This document shows, piece by piece, positions 43,787 to 52,621 of a DNA stretch of 64,000 bases. Both the position numbers and the translations under genes were made by a program. Source of the stretch: Photobacterium kishitanii (lineage in GTDB: Bacteria > Pseudomonadota > Gammaproteobacteria > Enterobacterales > Vibrionaceae); the NCBI RefSeq assembly GCF_003026355.1, contig NZ_PYON01000001.1:1-64000 (forward strand), given 5' to 3'. The notes below the pieces were generated by a model. That model ran no database searches. It was not told where the DNA came from and worked only from the letters and a program-made list of their open reading frames with translations. How positions within the stretch are numbered: the first letter of the stretch is position 1; the number at the start of each line of letters is the position of its first letter.

Positions 43787-44800
43787 TTATGATTTTGGCT
43801 CTGATTTGCTATCAAATTTTTGCGACCATAATTTAAGAATGGCAGTGCGGTGGGAGGCCATCTTAGAAAAATCCATATTAGCCATTGCTTGCTCTACATT
43901 GGGATAGTTGGCAATTGGGTGAGATTCGGATTTGATACCAACAACGGGATAAAATTGATTATAGAGTTTATTCGCATCAGTAGACACCGACCAATCAACT
44001 AGGCGTTTTGCGGCATCGGACTGAGTATTAATGAGACCGACAGCTTCAGCTTCCCAGCCAACACCTTCTTTAGGCAAGATAATATCAATTGGAGCTCCTT
44101 GATTTTTTAAGGTCGCACCACGAATAGCCATTGAAATACCAATAGCAACTTCACCTTGAGCCGCTTGTACACAAGGCTTAGAACCTGAATGGGTATAATG
44201 ATCGATATTTTTATCAAGTTCGGTCATATAAGCCCAGCCGGCTTTATCACCCATTGATTGTAGCCAAGCTGAAACTTGCATATAACCAGTGCCTGATGAG
44301 GCAGGGTTTGGCATGGCAATATGACCTTGATATTGCGGTTTAAGTAAATCTTGCCATGATGTTGGCTTTTCTAGTCCTAATTGTTTAGCAACGACTTCGT
44401 TATAGCAAACGGCAATAAAAAAGGCATCATTACCAAACCATGCTTTATTGGGTTGGGGGTCGATAAGGTTAGGTCTTATCGACTCAATTCCTTTCGGTGT
44501 ATAGGCTTTTAAAATGCCATTATCTTTAAGTAATGCCATTGATGAACCCGCTAACCCCCATACAACATCTGCACGTGGAGCGTCTTTTTCTGCGAGTAAT
44601 TTAGCGGTCATTATTCCTGTCGAATCACGGACCCATTTAATTGTAATATCTGGGTTTGCTTGTTCAAAACCCTGCTTGAATTTAGCTAGCATATCCGTTT
44701 CAAAAGCACTATAGACTGTGAGTTGTTCCGCAGCAAAAGCATGCGGTGTCGATAGTGTGGCAATGGCAGCTAATGGGGCAAGTATCCAGCGGTTTTTCAT
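43787..44800 (-). CDS. phnS: AEP ABC transporter substrate-binding protein
   Basis: A 337-residue periplasmic binding protein with a signal peptide (cleaved near AFA-AEQ). The mature part has the iron/spermidine-type fold: LTVYSAFETDMLAKFKQGFEQANPDI, then VWGLAGSSMALLKDNG, PNPASSGTGYMQVSAWL and GEVAIGISMAIRG. It matches the AEP-binding family found next to phnT and phnU. GGAGA lies eight bases before the ATG. It is transcribed leftward, divergent from phnW, and a PhnR-type palindrome lies between them. Confidence 0.9.
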   Translation of the reverse strand: MKNRWILAPLAAIATLSTPHAFAAEQLTVYSAFETDMLAKFKQGFEQANPDITIKWVRDSTGIMTAKLLAEKDAPRADVVWGLAGSSMALLKDNGILKAYTPKGIESIRPNLIDPQPNKAWFGNDAFFIAVCYNEVVAKQLGLEKPTSWQDLLKPQYQGHIAMPNPASSGTGYMQVSAWLQSMGDKAGWAYMTELDKNIDHYTHSGSKPCVQAAQGEVAIGISMAIRGATLKNQGAPIDIILPKEGVGWEAEAVGLINTQSDAAKRLVDWSVSTDANKLYNQFYPVVGIKSESHPIANYPNVEQAMANMDFSKMASHRTAILKLWSQKFDSKSEPKS

Positions 44801-44849
44801 TAAACGATCTCCATGATATGAAATTTCACAATATTGATGTTAAATCGTA

Positions 44850-44863
44850 TTGGTATGTACCAG
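44850..44863. promoter_or_regulatory. PhnR-type operator between phnS and phnW
   Basis: TTGGTATGTACCAG, 50 bp upstream of phnS and 212 bp upstream of phnW. It shares the TTGGT-4-ACCA form with the other two cluster sites. It would suit control of phnS and, less surely, of phnW. Confidence 0.68.
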
Positions 44864-45074
44864 TTTGAATGCTACTGATGCTAGAGCGGAGATATGACAT
44901 TTCTATTATTAATAAATGGCACTTTTAATGCGGTTTTATTGGCTTTATATGACAGCATAAAAACAGCAAATAGGGTTTGTGAATGTTTTATTAACTCTGA
45001 TTCTGAGGGATTTACAGGATCAACTGGATGCCGTTATAGTTTTGTCATCTGGTATAGTCCAAATGGAATTTATG

Positions 45075-46190
45075 ATGGAAAAAACAACCAACCAATATTT
45101 GCTATTAACCCCTGGGCCCTTAACAACAACGGCCACTGTTCGAGCTGCAATGCTTCAAGATTGGTGTACATGGGATGATGATTATAACCAAGATATTGTT
45201 GAAGTTATTCGTGCTGAACTGGTGAAATTAGCGACTAAACATCAAGGCTATACCTCAGTGTTGATGCAGGGTAGTGGCAGTGCATCAGTAGAAGCCACTA
45301 TCGGTTCAGTAATGACGGATGATGATAAATTATTAGTGGTAAGCAATGGTACTTATGGCGAACGAATGGGAGAAATTGCCCAATATTTAAAAATTGATCA
45401 TCACGTTATTAGGCTGGCTGAAACTGAGTATCCAACAGCTACCCAAATTGCAGATATCTTAGATGCTGACAATACAATTACCCATGTTGCGATGGTGCAT
45501 TGCGAAACGACAACTGGAATGTTAAATCCTATTGCCGCTATTTGTGATGTCGTAAAAACACGTAATAAAATTATGATCCTTGATGCGATGTCGAGTTTTG
45601 GCGGAATTCCATTGGATATTGGTGAGTTAGGGATTGATTTTATGATCAGTTCAGCCAATAAATGTATTCAAGGTGTACCAGGATTTGCATTTGTTATAGC
45701 TAAACAATCACAACTTGAATTATGTGAAGGGCGTGCGCGATCATTAGCTTTTGATCTATATGCACAATGGCAATGTATGCAACAGCATCAGGGGAAATGG
45801 CGTTTTACCTCTCCAACGCATACAGTACGAGCTTTTTATCAAGCGATAATTGAATTAAAGCAAGAAGGTGGAGTGAATGTTCGTCATCAACGTTATTTAA
45901 CGAATCAATATTTATTAGTTAGCGGAATGCAAAATTTAGGTTTTCGTTGTTTGCTTAGTGAAGATTTACATTCTCCAATTATCACATCATTTTTATCGCC
46001 AACAGATCCAAGGTACGACTTTAAACTTTTTTATAATGAACTAAAAAATAAAGGCTTTGTTATATATCCCGGCAAGGTTTCAAATGCCGATTGTTTCCGT
46101 ATTGGTAATATCGGTGATGTATATCCAGATGATATTAACCGTTTAATTGCAGTAATTAAAACATCAATGTATTGGCGTGATGAAAATTAA
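45075..46190 (+). CDS. phnW: 2-aminoethylphosphonate:pyruvate transaminase
   Basis: A 371-residue PLP aminotransferase that converts AEP and pyruvate to phosphonoacetaldehyde and alanine. The opening [18 protein letters not shown] and [16 protein letters not shown] match PhnW closely. [13 protein letters not shown] binds PLP phosphate, [12 protein letters not shown] holds the PLP-ring Asp, and Lys196 in [13 protein letters not shown] is the Schiff-base lysine; NIGDVY and RIG near the end bind substrate. The start at MEKTTNQ follows GGAA six bases upstream; a much longer frame beginning at 44979 has no homologous residues. phnX follows 50 bp later. Confidence 0.93.
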   Translation: MEKTTNQYLLLTPGPLTTTATVRAAMLQDWCTWDDDYNQDIVEVIRAELVKLATKHQGYTSVLMQGSGSASVEATIGSVMTDDDKLLVVSNGTYGERMGEIAQYLKIDHHVIRLAETEYPTATQIADILDADNTITHVAMVHCETTTGMLNPIAAICDVVKTRNKIMILDAMSSFGGIPLDIGELGIDFMISSANKCIQGVPGFAFVIAKQSQLELCEGRARSLAFDLYAQWQCMQQHQGKWRFTSPTHTVRAFYQAIIELKQEGGVNVRHQRYLTNQYLLVSGMQNLGFRCLLSEDLHSPIITSFLSPTDPRYDFKLFYNELKNKGFVIYPGKVSNADCFRIGNIGDVYPDDINRLIAVIKTSMYWRDEN

Positions 46191-46240
46191 TATTCATGAA
46201 AATTCAGATTCTATCTAATTAAATATATAAGGAAATAATA

Positions 46241-47053
46241 ATGAAACAAGTTCAAGCTGTCATTTTCGATTTAGCGGGTACTGTCGTTGATTTTGGTTCA
46301 TTCGCACCAACAACTATTTTTGTTGAGGCTTTTCGACGCGGATTTGACTTTGATATATCACTCACTGAAGCACGAGTGCCGATGGGGCTAGGTAAATGGG
46401 ATCATATAAAAGCTGTTGGTGAATTACCTGAGGTTGCAGCACGCTGGCTGGCGCAGTTTAATCGTCCAATGACAGTTGCGGATATCAATATAATTTATGA
46501 CACCTTTATGCCATTACAAATAGCTAAAGTTGAAGATCATGCTGAATTAATTCCGCATACAGAACAAGTGATGAGTCAATTACGATCACAAAATATTAAA
46601 ATTGGTGCTTGTACGGGTTATCCAAGAGCAGTCTTAAATGCTTTGCTGCCAGCATTAAAGGATAATGGTTTTAATCCTGATTATGTTGTAGCAACTGATG
46701 ATTTAATCGTTGGAGGACGACCTGCACCTTATATGGTATTAAAGAATATGATTGAATTGGGTGTCGATGATGTAAAAACATGTGTCAAAGTAGATGACTC
46801 GGCTCCTGGCATTATGGAAGGTAAAAATGCAGGCGTGTGGACAGTTGCATTGCTATTGTCTGGTAATGAGGCTGGAATGACGTTAGCTGAGTATCAAGCT
46901 GCGGATTTGGCTACTTTAGCTCAGGCGCGCGATATTGCTCAAAAGGCTTTTAGTCACTCAAAACCTGATTATATGATTGATACAATAGCTGATTTACCAA
47001 CCGTTATTCGCGAAATTAATGAGAAATTAGCATCTGGAGAAAGGCCTTCTTAA
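46241..47053 (+). CDS. phnX: Phosphonoacetaldehyde hydrolase (phosphonatase)
   Basis: A 270-residue HAD enzyme that splits phosphonoacetaldehyde into acetaldehyde and phosphate. The nucleophile is Asp10 in FDLAGTVVD (Ala12 replaces the usual general acid, as in PhnX). The Schiff-base lysine is Lys52 in GLGKWDHIKAV. ACTGYPRAVL is motif II, and VKVDDSAPGIMEGKNAG carries the acidic residues that bind Mg2+. AAGGAAA precedes the ATG. With phnW it forms the two-step AEP-to-phosphate pathway. I see no clear terminator behind it. Confidence 0.94.
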   Translation: MKQVQAVIFDLAGTVVDFGSFAPTTIFVEAFRRGFDFDISLTEARVPMGLGKWDHIKAVGELPEVAARWLAQFNRPMTVADINIIYDTFMPLQIAKVEDHAELIPHTEQVMSQLRSQNIKIGACTGYPRAVLNALLPALKDNGFNPDYVVATDDLIVGGRPAPYMVLKNMIELGVDDVKTCVKVDDSAPGIMEGKNAGVWTVALLLSGNEAGMTLAEYQAADLATLAQARDIAQKAFSHSKPDYMIDTIADLPTVIREINEKLASGERPS

Positions 47054-47357
47054 AACGAATGGCCGCTGGTGGCATTTATTAAAATTATTGCTATCAGCTA
47101 TTTTTAGAGTAGTGAGGGATTTTGTATATTAGTTGCTTTTTTATAATATCTAGAATGTACACTCATTGTTAAATAATTGTTTTTTCATGTGTTTTTATTT
47201 ATTTATCTGTGTTGTTTTTGTGATATTAGTCGCATATTTTAATTGTGATATGTACAATTAAAATTGATATAGACGTATAGTAATTACATTCGTTAGTCCT
47301 ATTAACGATGTATAGATTATATGATAATGAATATTATGTTTCTGACTAAGGATAGCT
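47054..47357. other. 304-bp region behind phnX
   Basis: AT-rich sequence between phnX and the 132-residue gene on the same strand. It contains no ORF I would call, no strong terminator hairpin and no PhnR-type palindrome. The downstream gene has AAGGATAG before its ATG. Confidence 0.5.
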
Positions 47358-47756
47358 ATGGAAGCAGTAATTGATAACGTTGCAGAAAATACGATTATTT
47401 ATGATTATACAGGTTTCCTGTCTAAATCATGTCAGCAACGTTTGTCATTTATAGATGTTCTAAAATATCTAATCCCTTCATTTGAAGTGGCAGTAAAAAC
47501 AACGGAAAAAAATCCTTTATCTTGTGCTGAGCAATTAGAAAAAAAAGCATTAAAAGTGTTATCAACTAATGTTAGTGACACACATAATTTAATTCGATTG
47601 TTATATTTAGCTAAGCAAGAGGGCATTAAGCAGCTTATTGTTTATCTTCCATACTCTCTTGATGAACAACAAATAAAGGAATTAGATAATAGAATTAATG
47701 GCACTATTGAATTTGTTCAGGGTAATAGTGAGCAACTATTGTTTAATTTAGATTAA
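47358..47756 (+). CDS. Soluble protein of unknown function (132 residues)
   Basis: A 132-residue cytosolic protein with no signal peptide or membrane segment. It has a core of alternating hydrophobic segments and helices (LIRLLYLAKQEGIKQLIVYLPYSLDEQQIKELDNRI) like a small alpha/beta fold. Three cysteines are present (residues 24, 56 and others). I do not recognise it. It lies downstream of phnX but 304 bp away and behind its own ribosome binding site, so AEP co-function is not implied. It ends in a strong terminator, and codon use is normal. Confidence 0.65.
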   Translation: MEAVIDNVAENTIIYDYTGFLSKSCQQRLSFIDVLKYLIPSFEVAVKTTEKNPLSCAEQLEKKALKVLSTNVSDTHNLIRLLYLAKQEGIKQLIVYLPYSLDEQQIKELDNRINGTIEFVQGNSEQLLFNLD

Positions 47757-47766
47757 AGTTATTAAT

Positions 47767-47797
47767 AAAAAAGGTGACGATTACTGTCACCTTTTTT
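47767..47797. terminator. Bidirectional terminator before the DASS gene
   Basis: A 12-bp perfect stem AAAAAAGGTGAC/GTCACCTTTTTT with loop GATTACT between convergent stops, with T-runs on both strands. Confidence 0.9.
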
Positions 47798-47816
47798 GTT
47801 GGGGCGTACTTTCTTT

Positions 47817-49187
47817 TTACCAGAATAACCATGTAAATACAGTTAAAAAGATAATACAGACGATATTTAAATAAAATCCGACTCGCATCATCTCACTTTG
47901 TTTTATATAACCCGTACTAAATACAATTGCATTTGGTGGTGTCGCAACAGGTAACATAAATGCACAAGATGCACTAATTGCAATTAAGGCTGATAATATA
48001 ACGGGTGATACGCCAAGTGCTTCAGCCACTGTTGCAAAAACAGGGACAAGTAAAGCAGCACTCGCGGTATTACTAGCAAACTCAGTAAGAAAGACGACAA
48101 AAATTGCTACACAGAGAATCGTTAATAAAAGACCCGCTTGCTGTAACATATCACTTAGAGCAGTAGCAAGAAAGACGCTAGTTCCCGTTGCTTTAAGAAT
48201 ATTACTTAAGCAAATACCGCCTCCAAAGAGTAGTAATACACCCCAGTCTGTTGAATTTTTTATATCTTTCCACTCTACAACTCTTGATACGGCTAGCATT
48301 ATAATTGCGCTTAAAGCCACCAAGGTATCAAACTTGGAATAACCACCTAAAAAAGCATTAATAGGGTTACTGAAAATCCACAAAGTCACTGTCACTAAAA
48401 AGATTGCCATAGTGATTAACTTACCGTTACTCCATTGGATTTGATTATGATTTAGCTCAAATTGATGGTTTAGGTCCGGTTTTAATGTCACATACAGTAA
48501 TGCGACAGTAAGAGGTAATAGAATAATTGTAACGGGTACACCAAATGCCATCCATTCTGTAAAGCTTAAACCTACTTCAGCTGCTGCAATGGCGTTTGGT
48601 GGGCTACCGACAATCGTTGCTATACCACCAATGCTGGCACAATAAGCTGTGCCTAAAAGGACAAACACATACGTTTTGTGACCACTCTTAGTATTCACTT
48701 TACTTAGGACACCAAGTACAAGTGGTAACATCATCGCGGTCGTCGCAGTGTTGCTGATCCACATTGATAATCCAGCGGTAACACCAAAAAGCATAAATAC
48801 GGCAACTGACATCCTGCCTTTTGCCGCAATGAGAACTTTATCTGCGATAACTTGGTCAAGTTGTTGTTTATGCAAGGCCGCAGCAAGTGCAAATCCTCCT
48901 AGAAATAAGAAGATGATTGGATTAGAAAAACTGGCTAACGCTTTGGAAGTATCAAAAATGCCAAATCCAACGGCAAATAGAGGTACGAGTAGGGCAGTAA
49001 TACTGACATGAATAGCTTCAGTCAACCACATAACGGCAACGAAAAATAGAATGCTTAAACCAATAACAACATTACGTTCAAAAGGTAATGTATTGAGGAG
49101 AATAAGCATCATTAAGCTATTGCCAATAAGGATTAAACTGTTTCTATTTAATAGCCAATGTTTGAGCGTAAGTGTAAGGGTTGTCAT
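47817..49187 (-). CDS. DASS/SLC13-family sodium:anion symporter
   Basis: A 456-residue membrane protein with about 11 helices and two hairpin repeats. The first SNT motif is [15 protein letters not shown], the second [14 protein letters not shown], and both families of Pro/Asn segments ([10 protein letters not shown] and [13 protein letters not shown]) fit the sodium-coupled dicarboxylate or sulfate transporter group. Na+ ions bind at these SNT loops. Which anion is carried (succinate, malate, citrate or sulfate) cannot be told. The start at MTTLTL has GGAAGA seven bases before; the ATG five codons earlier overlaps that site. Confidence 0.88.
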   Translation of the reverse strand: MTTLTLTLKHWLLNRNSLILIGNSLMMLILLNTLPFERNVVIGLSILFFVAVMWLTEAIHVSITALLVPLFAVGFGIFDTSKALASFSNPIIFLFLGGFALAAALHKQQLDQVIADKVLIAAKGRMSVAVFMLFGVTAGLSMWISNTATTAMMLPLVLGVLSKVNTKSGHKTYVFVLLGTAYCASIGGIATIVGSPPNAIAAAEVGLSFTEWMAFGVPVTIILLPLTVALLYVTLKPDLNHQFELNHNQIQWSNGKLITMAIFLVTVTLWIFSNPINAFLGGYSKFDTLVALSAIIMLAVSRVVEWKDIKNSTDWGVLLLFGGGICLSNILKATGTSVFLATALSDMLQQAGLLLTILCVAIFVVFLTEFASNTASAALLVPVFATVAEALGVSPVILSALIAISASCAFMLPVATPPNAIVFSTGYIKQSEMMRVGFYLNIVCIIFLTVFTWLFW

Positions 49188-49503
49188 AGGTGAATCTTCC
49201 ATATATTGAGGCTACATTATTTTTATAGTTAGCTTTAATTCGCGGAAGTGATAATACGTTGTGTTGAGGTGGTGTTAATGTGATGGGGTTATATTAATAA
49301 GGTTATAGTTGTTTGTTTTTTGTGGTTATTGTGATCTTGCTGTGATTTCTTGTTTTATTTTTTATAGCGGATTGTTGTGGTTTTACTGCTGTTGGGCTTT
49401 ATAAAATTTTGTAAAATATAGTCAGTGCAGAGGATTTTTATCTATGCTAGCATTGAAAATGCAACACGATGTTTATTTTGGTTTTCATTATGGTTAGTGA
49501 ACA
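49188..49503. other. 316-bp spacer after the DASS gene start
   Basis: AT-rich and GT-rich sequence holding the leftward DASS promoter and the presumed rightward promoter of the 37-residue ORF. A TTTGTAAAATATAG at about 49410 on the plus strand could be a -10 region. No other gene was recognised. Confidence 0.45.
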
Positions 49504-49617
49504 ATGAAAGAAAAAAAATTGTGTTTAACTAAAAAAATTCACAAAGAGGCTCAAGAGCATATGCGACTTGTCCGTAATCGAGTCTTTGCGCAAGTGAATA
49601 GTAAGAAACCTAGTTAG
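49504..49617 (+). CDS. Candidate 37-residue basic protein
   Basis: A short ORF reading MKEKKLCLTKKIHKEAQEHM and then RLVRNRVFAQVNSKKPS. It is very basic (eight Lys, three Arg) and helical, with no membrane segment. It is followed after about 30 bp by a good terminator hairpin (AAGCCAG/CTGGCTT at 49645-49676, then TTTTTT). This supports a transcribed unit, since the only other neighbour, sanA, is convergent. The ribosome binding site is weak (GTGAAC). I do not recognise it. It could be a small regulatory protein or an RNA with an accidental frame. Confidence 0.42.
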   Translation: MKEKKLCLTKKIHKEAQEHMRLVRNRVFAQVNSKKPS

Positions 49618-49644
49618 TTATTTTTTGAATAATAGATAACGATA

Positions 49645-49679
49645 AGCCAGACGCATTTATAATGTGGCTGGCTTTTTTA
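49645..49679. terminator. Terminator after the 37-residue ORF
   Basis: AAGCCAG and CTGGCTT pair, with an inner CATT/AATG stem, followed by TTTTTT. It overlaps the last bases of the convergent sanA gene (stop at 49677). The left side lacks a long A-run, so it mainly serves the plus strand. Confidence 0.72.
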
Positions 49680-50441
49680 ATGTGCAGATATTGATGGTTG
49701 TGGTGTAGTTGTTACTGCTGAAGAGGGGGAGATTATATCAACAGCGACCTTTTCAGTTGTAGGCAATGGGGCTTGTTTAAATGTCGCTTTTATTACTGGA
49801 TCTATAATGGGTACTTTAGGACCTAAGAATTTAGGTTGTACATGTAGGATAAATAAATCAATCATCGCTTTGACACGAGCAAATACTTCACGCACTCGAA
49901 TTTTAAAACTAGCAATACCGCGGCGAGGTTCTTTAACCGCTAAGCAGGTAGCATTGATGTTGTAGTGATCAGCAATGAATAATGCGCGTTCACAATGGAA
50001 CTGCTGAGTAATGATAACAAAATGGTTTGTATCAAAGACTTCTTTTGCTCGAACAATAGAATCAAGAGTACGAAAGCCAGCATAATCCAACACAATCTCA
50101 TCTTTAGCCACACCAGCTTTTAATAAGTCACGCTTCATTGTACGAGGTTCATTATATGAACGATGAGCATTGTCACCACTGACTAAAAAAACATCTACTT
50201 TGTGTTTTTTATATAGGTCGACAGCAGCAGACATACGATAGGCATAGTAGGGATTAAGCGTTTTAGCGATATATTTACTGGTTCCCAGTACTAACCCTAC
50301 GTTATAAGACGGTAGTTTAGCTGGGTCGTGGTAAATTCGACTTTCTGTTTGTGCAGAAACCCAACGATCAAGTAACAACAATGTCGCAACAAAGATGATA
50401 AAGAGAACTGCAGTAATGCGAATGATGTTGAGCAGTTTCAT
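49677..50441 (-). CDS. sanA: SanA/YdcF-family (DUF218) inner-membrane protein
   Basis: A 254-residue protein with one N-terminal helix (about residues 6-27) and a periplasmic DUF218 domain. VGLVLGTSKY, NPYYAYRMSAAVDLYKKHKVDVFLVSGDN, NEPRTMKRDLLKAGV and IITQQFHCERALFIAD are SanA hallmarks. SanA affects envelope permeability, first seen as vancomycin exclusion in E. coli; its reaction is unproven. A C-terminal tail of about 30 residues rich in Thr, Pro and Ser extends past the usual family end. It is monocistronic, 201 bp after the malic enzyme gene and its terminator. Confidence 0.88.
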   Translation of the reverse strand: MKLLNIIRITAVLFIIFVATLLLLDRWVSAQTESRIYHDPAKLPSYNVGLVLGTSKYIAKTLNPYYAYRMSAAVDLYKKHKVDVFLVSGDNAHRSYNEPRTMKRDLLKAGVAKDEIVLDYAGFRTLDSIVRAKEVFDTNHFVIITQQFHCERALFIADHYNINATCLAVKEPRRGIASFKIRVREVFARVKAMIDLFILHVQPKFLGPKVPIIDPVIKATFKQAPLPTTEKVAVDIISPSSAVTTTPQPSISAH

Positions 50442-50584
50442 AATTATCCAAACTCAAAATATAATGCTTTATTAATATCTTACCTCAATAATTTATATTT
50501 TTGTCTAAAAAAGCCAAAACAGTAGTGCTAATAGAGATAGTTTGTGGATTTTGTGCGCAACCTCATGCCTTAAATCGCTTTTAG

Positions 50585-50618
50585 CAAAAAATCCGAAGCG
50601 TTAAATAACACTTCGGAT
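50585..50618 (-). terminator. Intrinsic terminator of the malic enzyme gene
   Basis: On the minus strand ATCCGAAGTGTT and AACGCTTCGGAT form a 12-bp stem (one wobble) with loop ATTT and end in TTTTTT, 24 bp past the stop. Confidence 0.88.
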
Positions 50619-50642
50619 GTTAGTGATAAATTGATATTGGGC

Positions 50643-52331
50643 TTAGAACGAAGTACGTTTGTAACGGCGATATTCCGATTTCCAGAAGTTCGCGTCAATT
50701 TTTTCGCGAATACGCTCATCAGAATTTTTAGGTGCTTTATGTTGCTCAACCGCTTTTTTCGCAACAGCAAAAGCAATTTTACGAGAGACTATTTGAATGT
50801 CTTCTAGGCCTGGTAATAATGGACCTTCGCCATGAATGCCTAATGGTGAACATTCAGCTAAAGCTCGACTACTTTCCATTAACATTTCGTTTGTTACGCG
50901 ACGAGCATTAACAGCAAGAACACCTAAACCAATACCAGGGAAAATATAACTATTATTACATTGAACGATTGGGTAAGTTTTACCCTCATAAATGACGGGA
51001 TCAAATGGTGATCCTGTTGCAACTAACGCATTACCTTCAGTCCAATGAATCAAGTCAAACGGTGTTGCTTCAACACGACTGGTTGGGTTCGATAGTGGGA
51101 AGATGATTGGACGTGGGCAATGTGCGTACATTTCACGGATCACTTCTTCACTGAATAATCCAGGTACACCAGAAACACCGATTAACACTGTTGGTTTTGC
51201 ATTACGCATCACATCTAACAATGAAATATTACTATCGAGTAGTTCCCAATCTTGGATATTAGTGTTTTTCTGGATCAATGCTTGCTGGAAGTTAAGCAAG
51301 TTTGGCATGTTTTCAACTAATAAGCCCCAGCGATCGACCATAAATACTTGGCTACGTGCTTGCTCATCAGTAATACCATCAGCAACCATTTGTGCAATAA
51401 TCGCTTCAGCAATACCACAACCAGCAGAGCCTGCACCTAAGAAGGCTACACGTTGATCTGATAATTTGCTGCCAGCAGCCTTACATGCAGCTAATAATGA
51501 ACCAACAGTGACAGCTGCTGTACCTTGAATATCATCGTTAAAACAACACACTTTATCTTTGTAACGTTCAAGCAATGGCATTGCATTTTTTTGAGCAAAA
51601 TCTTCAAACTGAATTAATGCTTCAGGCCAACGGTGCTTAACTGCTTGAATAAAGTCATCTACAAAGTTGTCATATTCTTTGCCAGTAATACGAGCATGAC
51701 GCCAGCCCATGTACATTGGATCAGATAAACGTTGTGGGTTATTTGTACCTACATCAAGTACTACTGGTAAGGTGTAAGCTGGACTAATACCACCACAAGC
51801 TGTGTAAAGTGACAGTTTACCGATTGGGATTCCCATACCGCCAATACCCTGATCACCAAGACCTAAAATACGCTCACCATCAGTAACAACAATTACTTTT
51901 ACATTTTGACGAGAGGCATTGTTAAGCATGTCATCAATACGATCACGGTTCGGGTATGAAATAAATAAACCTCGACCACGACGATAAATATTTGAGAAAT
52001 CTTCACATGCAGAGCCAACTGTCGGCGTGTAGATGATCGGCATCATTTCTGTGATGTGATTTTCTACAAGACGGTAAAAAAGTGTTTCATTAGTATCTTG
52101 GATATTGCGCAAGTAAATATGCTTATCCATATCATTATCGAATTTTTGATATTGCTGATAAGCACGATCAGTTTGCTCTTCGATTGATTCAATAGCTTCA
52201 GGAAGAAGACCTTCTAGATTGAAGAACATACGCTCTTCAACAGAGAATGCGCTGCCTTTATTTAACAATGGCGTCTCAAGAAGTATTGGGCCGGCGTAAG
52301 GAATGTATAGAGGTCTTTTATGGTTGTTCAT
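50643..52331 (-). CDS. maeA: NAD-dependent malic enzyme
   Basis: A 562-residue enzyme that oxidatively decarboxylates malate to pyruvate with NAD+. The sequence has [48 protein letters not shown] with the catalytic Lys, [33 protein letters not shown] (metal-binding Glu and Asp), and the NAD-binding [40 protein letters not shown] and the length fit the large SfcA/MaeA form. The start at MNNHKRPLY matches the family; an earlier ATG 16 codons upstream is unlikely. It is monocistronic. Confidence 0.93.
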   Translation of the reverse strand: MNNHKRPLYIPYAGPILLETPLLNKGSAFSVEERMFFNLEGLLPEAIESIEEQTDRAYQQYQKFDNDMDKHIYLRNIQDTNETLFYRLVENHITEMMPIIYTPTVGSACEDFSNIYRRGRGLFISYPNRDRIDDMLNNASRQNVKVIVVTDGERILGLGDQGIGGMGIPIGKLSLYTACGGISPAYTLPVVLDVGTNNPQRLSDPMYMGWRHARITGKEYDNFVDDFIQAVKHRWPEALIQFEDFAQKNAMPLLERYKDKVCCFNDDIQGTAAVTVGSLLAACKAAGSKLSDQRVAFLGAGSAGCGIAEAIIAQMVADGITDEQARSQVFMVDRWGLLVENMPNLLNFQQALIQKNTNIQDWELLDSNISLLDVMRNAKPTVLIGVSGVPGLFSEEVIREMYAHCPRPIIFPLSNPTSRVEATPFDLIHWTEGNALVATGSPFDPVIYEGKTYPIVQCNNSYIFPGIGLGVLAVNARRVTNEMLMESSRALAECSPLGIHGEGPLLPGLEDIQIVSRKIAFAVAKKAVEQHKAPKNSDERIREKIDANFWKSEYRRYKRTSF

Positions 52332-52519
52332 ACGATAAACTCTGTTGCTATTAGCCAGAAAAAGGACTGAGAATTTCAATGCTGCTAATGCTAGAACTTC
52401 ATCGTTGATAATTCAAAGGGTAGAGTGATTTATTTCGAGAAAGCGGTCATATTTCTGATGTTTATTTTATTAGGACGTGAATTTTTGACTGGTTTTTGCA
52501 ACAATCAATCGTTTTATAA

Positions 52520-52549
52520 AATAAAAGCCCTTAAGTAAGGGCTTTTATT
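52520..52549 (-). terminator. Intrinsic terminator of menB
   Basis: A 14-bp perfect stem AATAAAAGCCCTTA/TAAGGGCTTTTATT with a 2-base loop, T-rich on the minus-strand exit. It lies about 75 bp past the menB stop. Confidence 0.8.
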
Positions 52550-52564
52550 TATGAGATACGTTCA

Positions 52565-52580
52565 ATGGCGGTACCGCCAT
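52565..52580. repeat. Perfect 16-bp GC-rich palindrome downstream of menB
   Basis: ATGGCGGTACCGCCAT, extendable to 24 bases with TTC/GAA ends and one mismatch. It stands out in an AT-rich spacer between the menB stop and its terminator. It could be a dimeric protein site or a small dispersed repeat. Confidence 0.6.
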
Positions 52581-52621
52581 CGAAACATGATCATCTTATT
52601 ATTATTTTGCTGTTATTGGGA

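Noticed and set aside
44894..45178. 94-codon frame and 32-codon upstream extension of phnW
   Set aside because: The first is out of frame with phnW and overlaps its conserved start. The extension adds residues absent from PhnW proteins, while [11 protein letters not shown] is the normal N-terminus.
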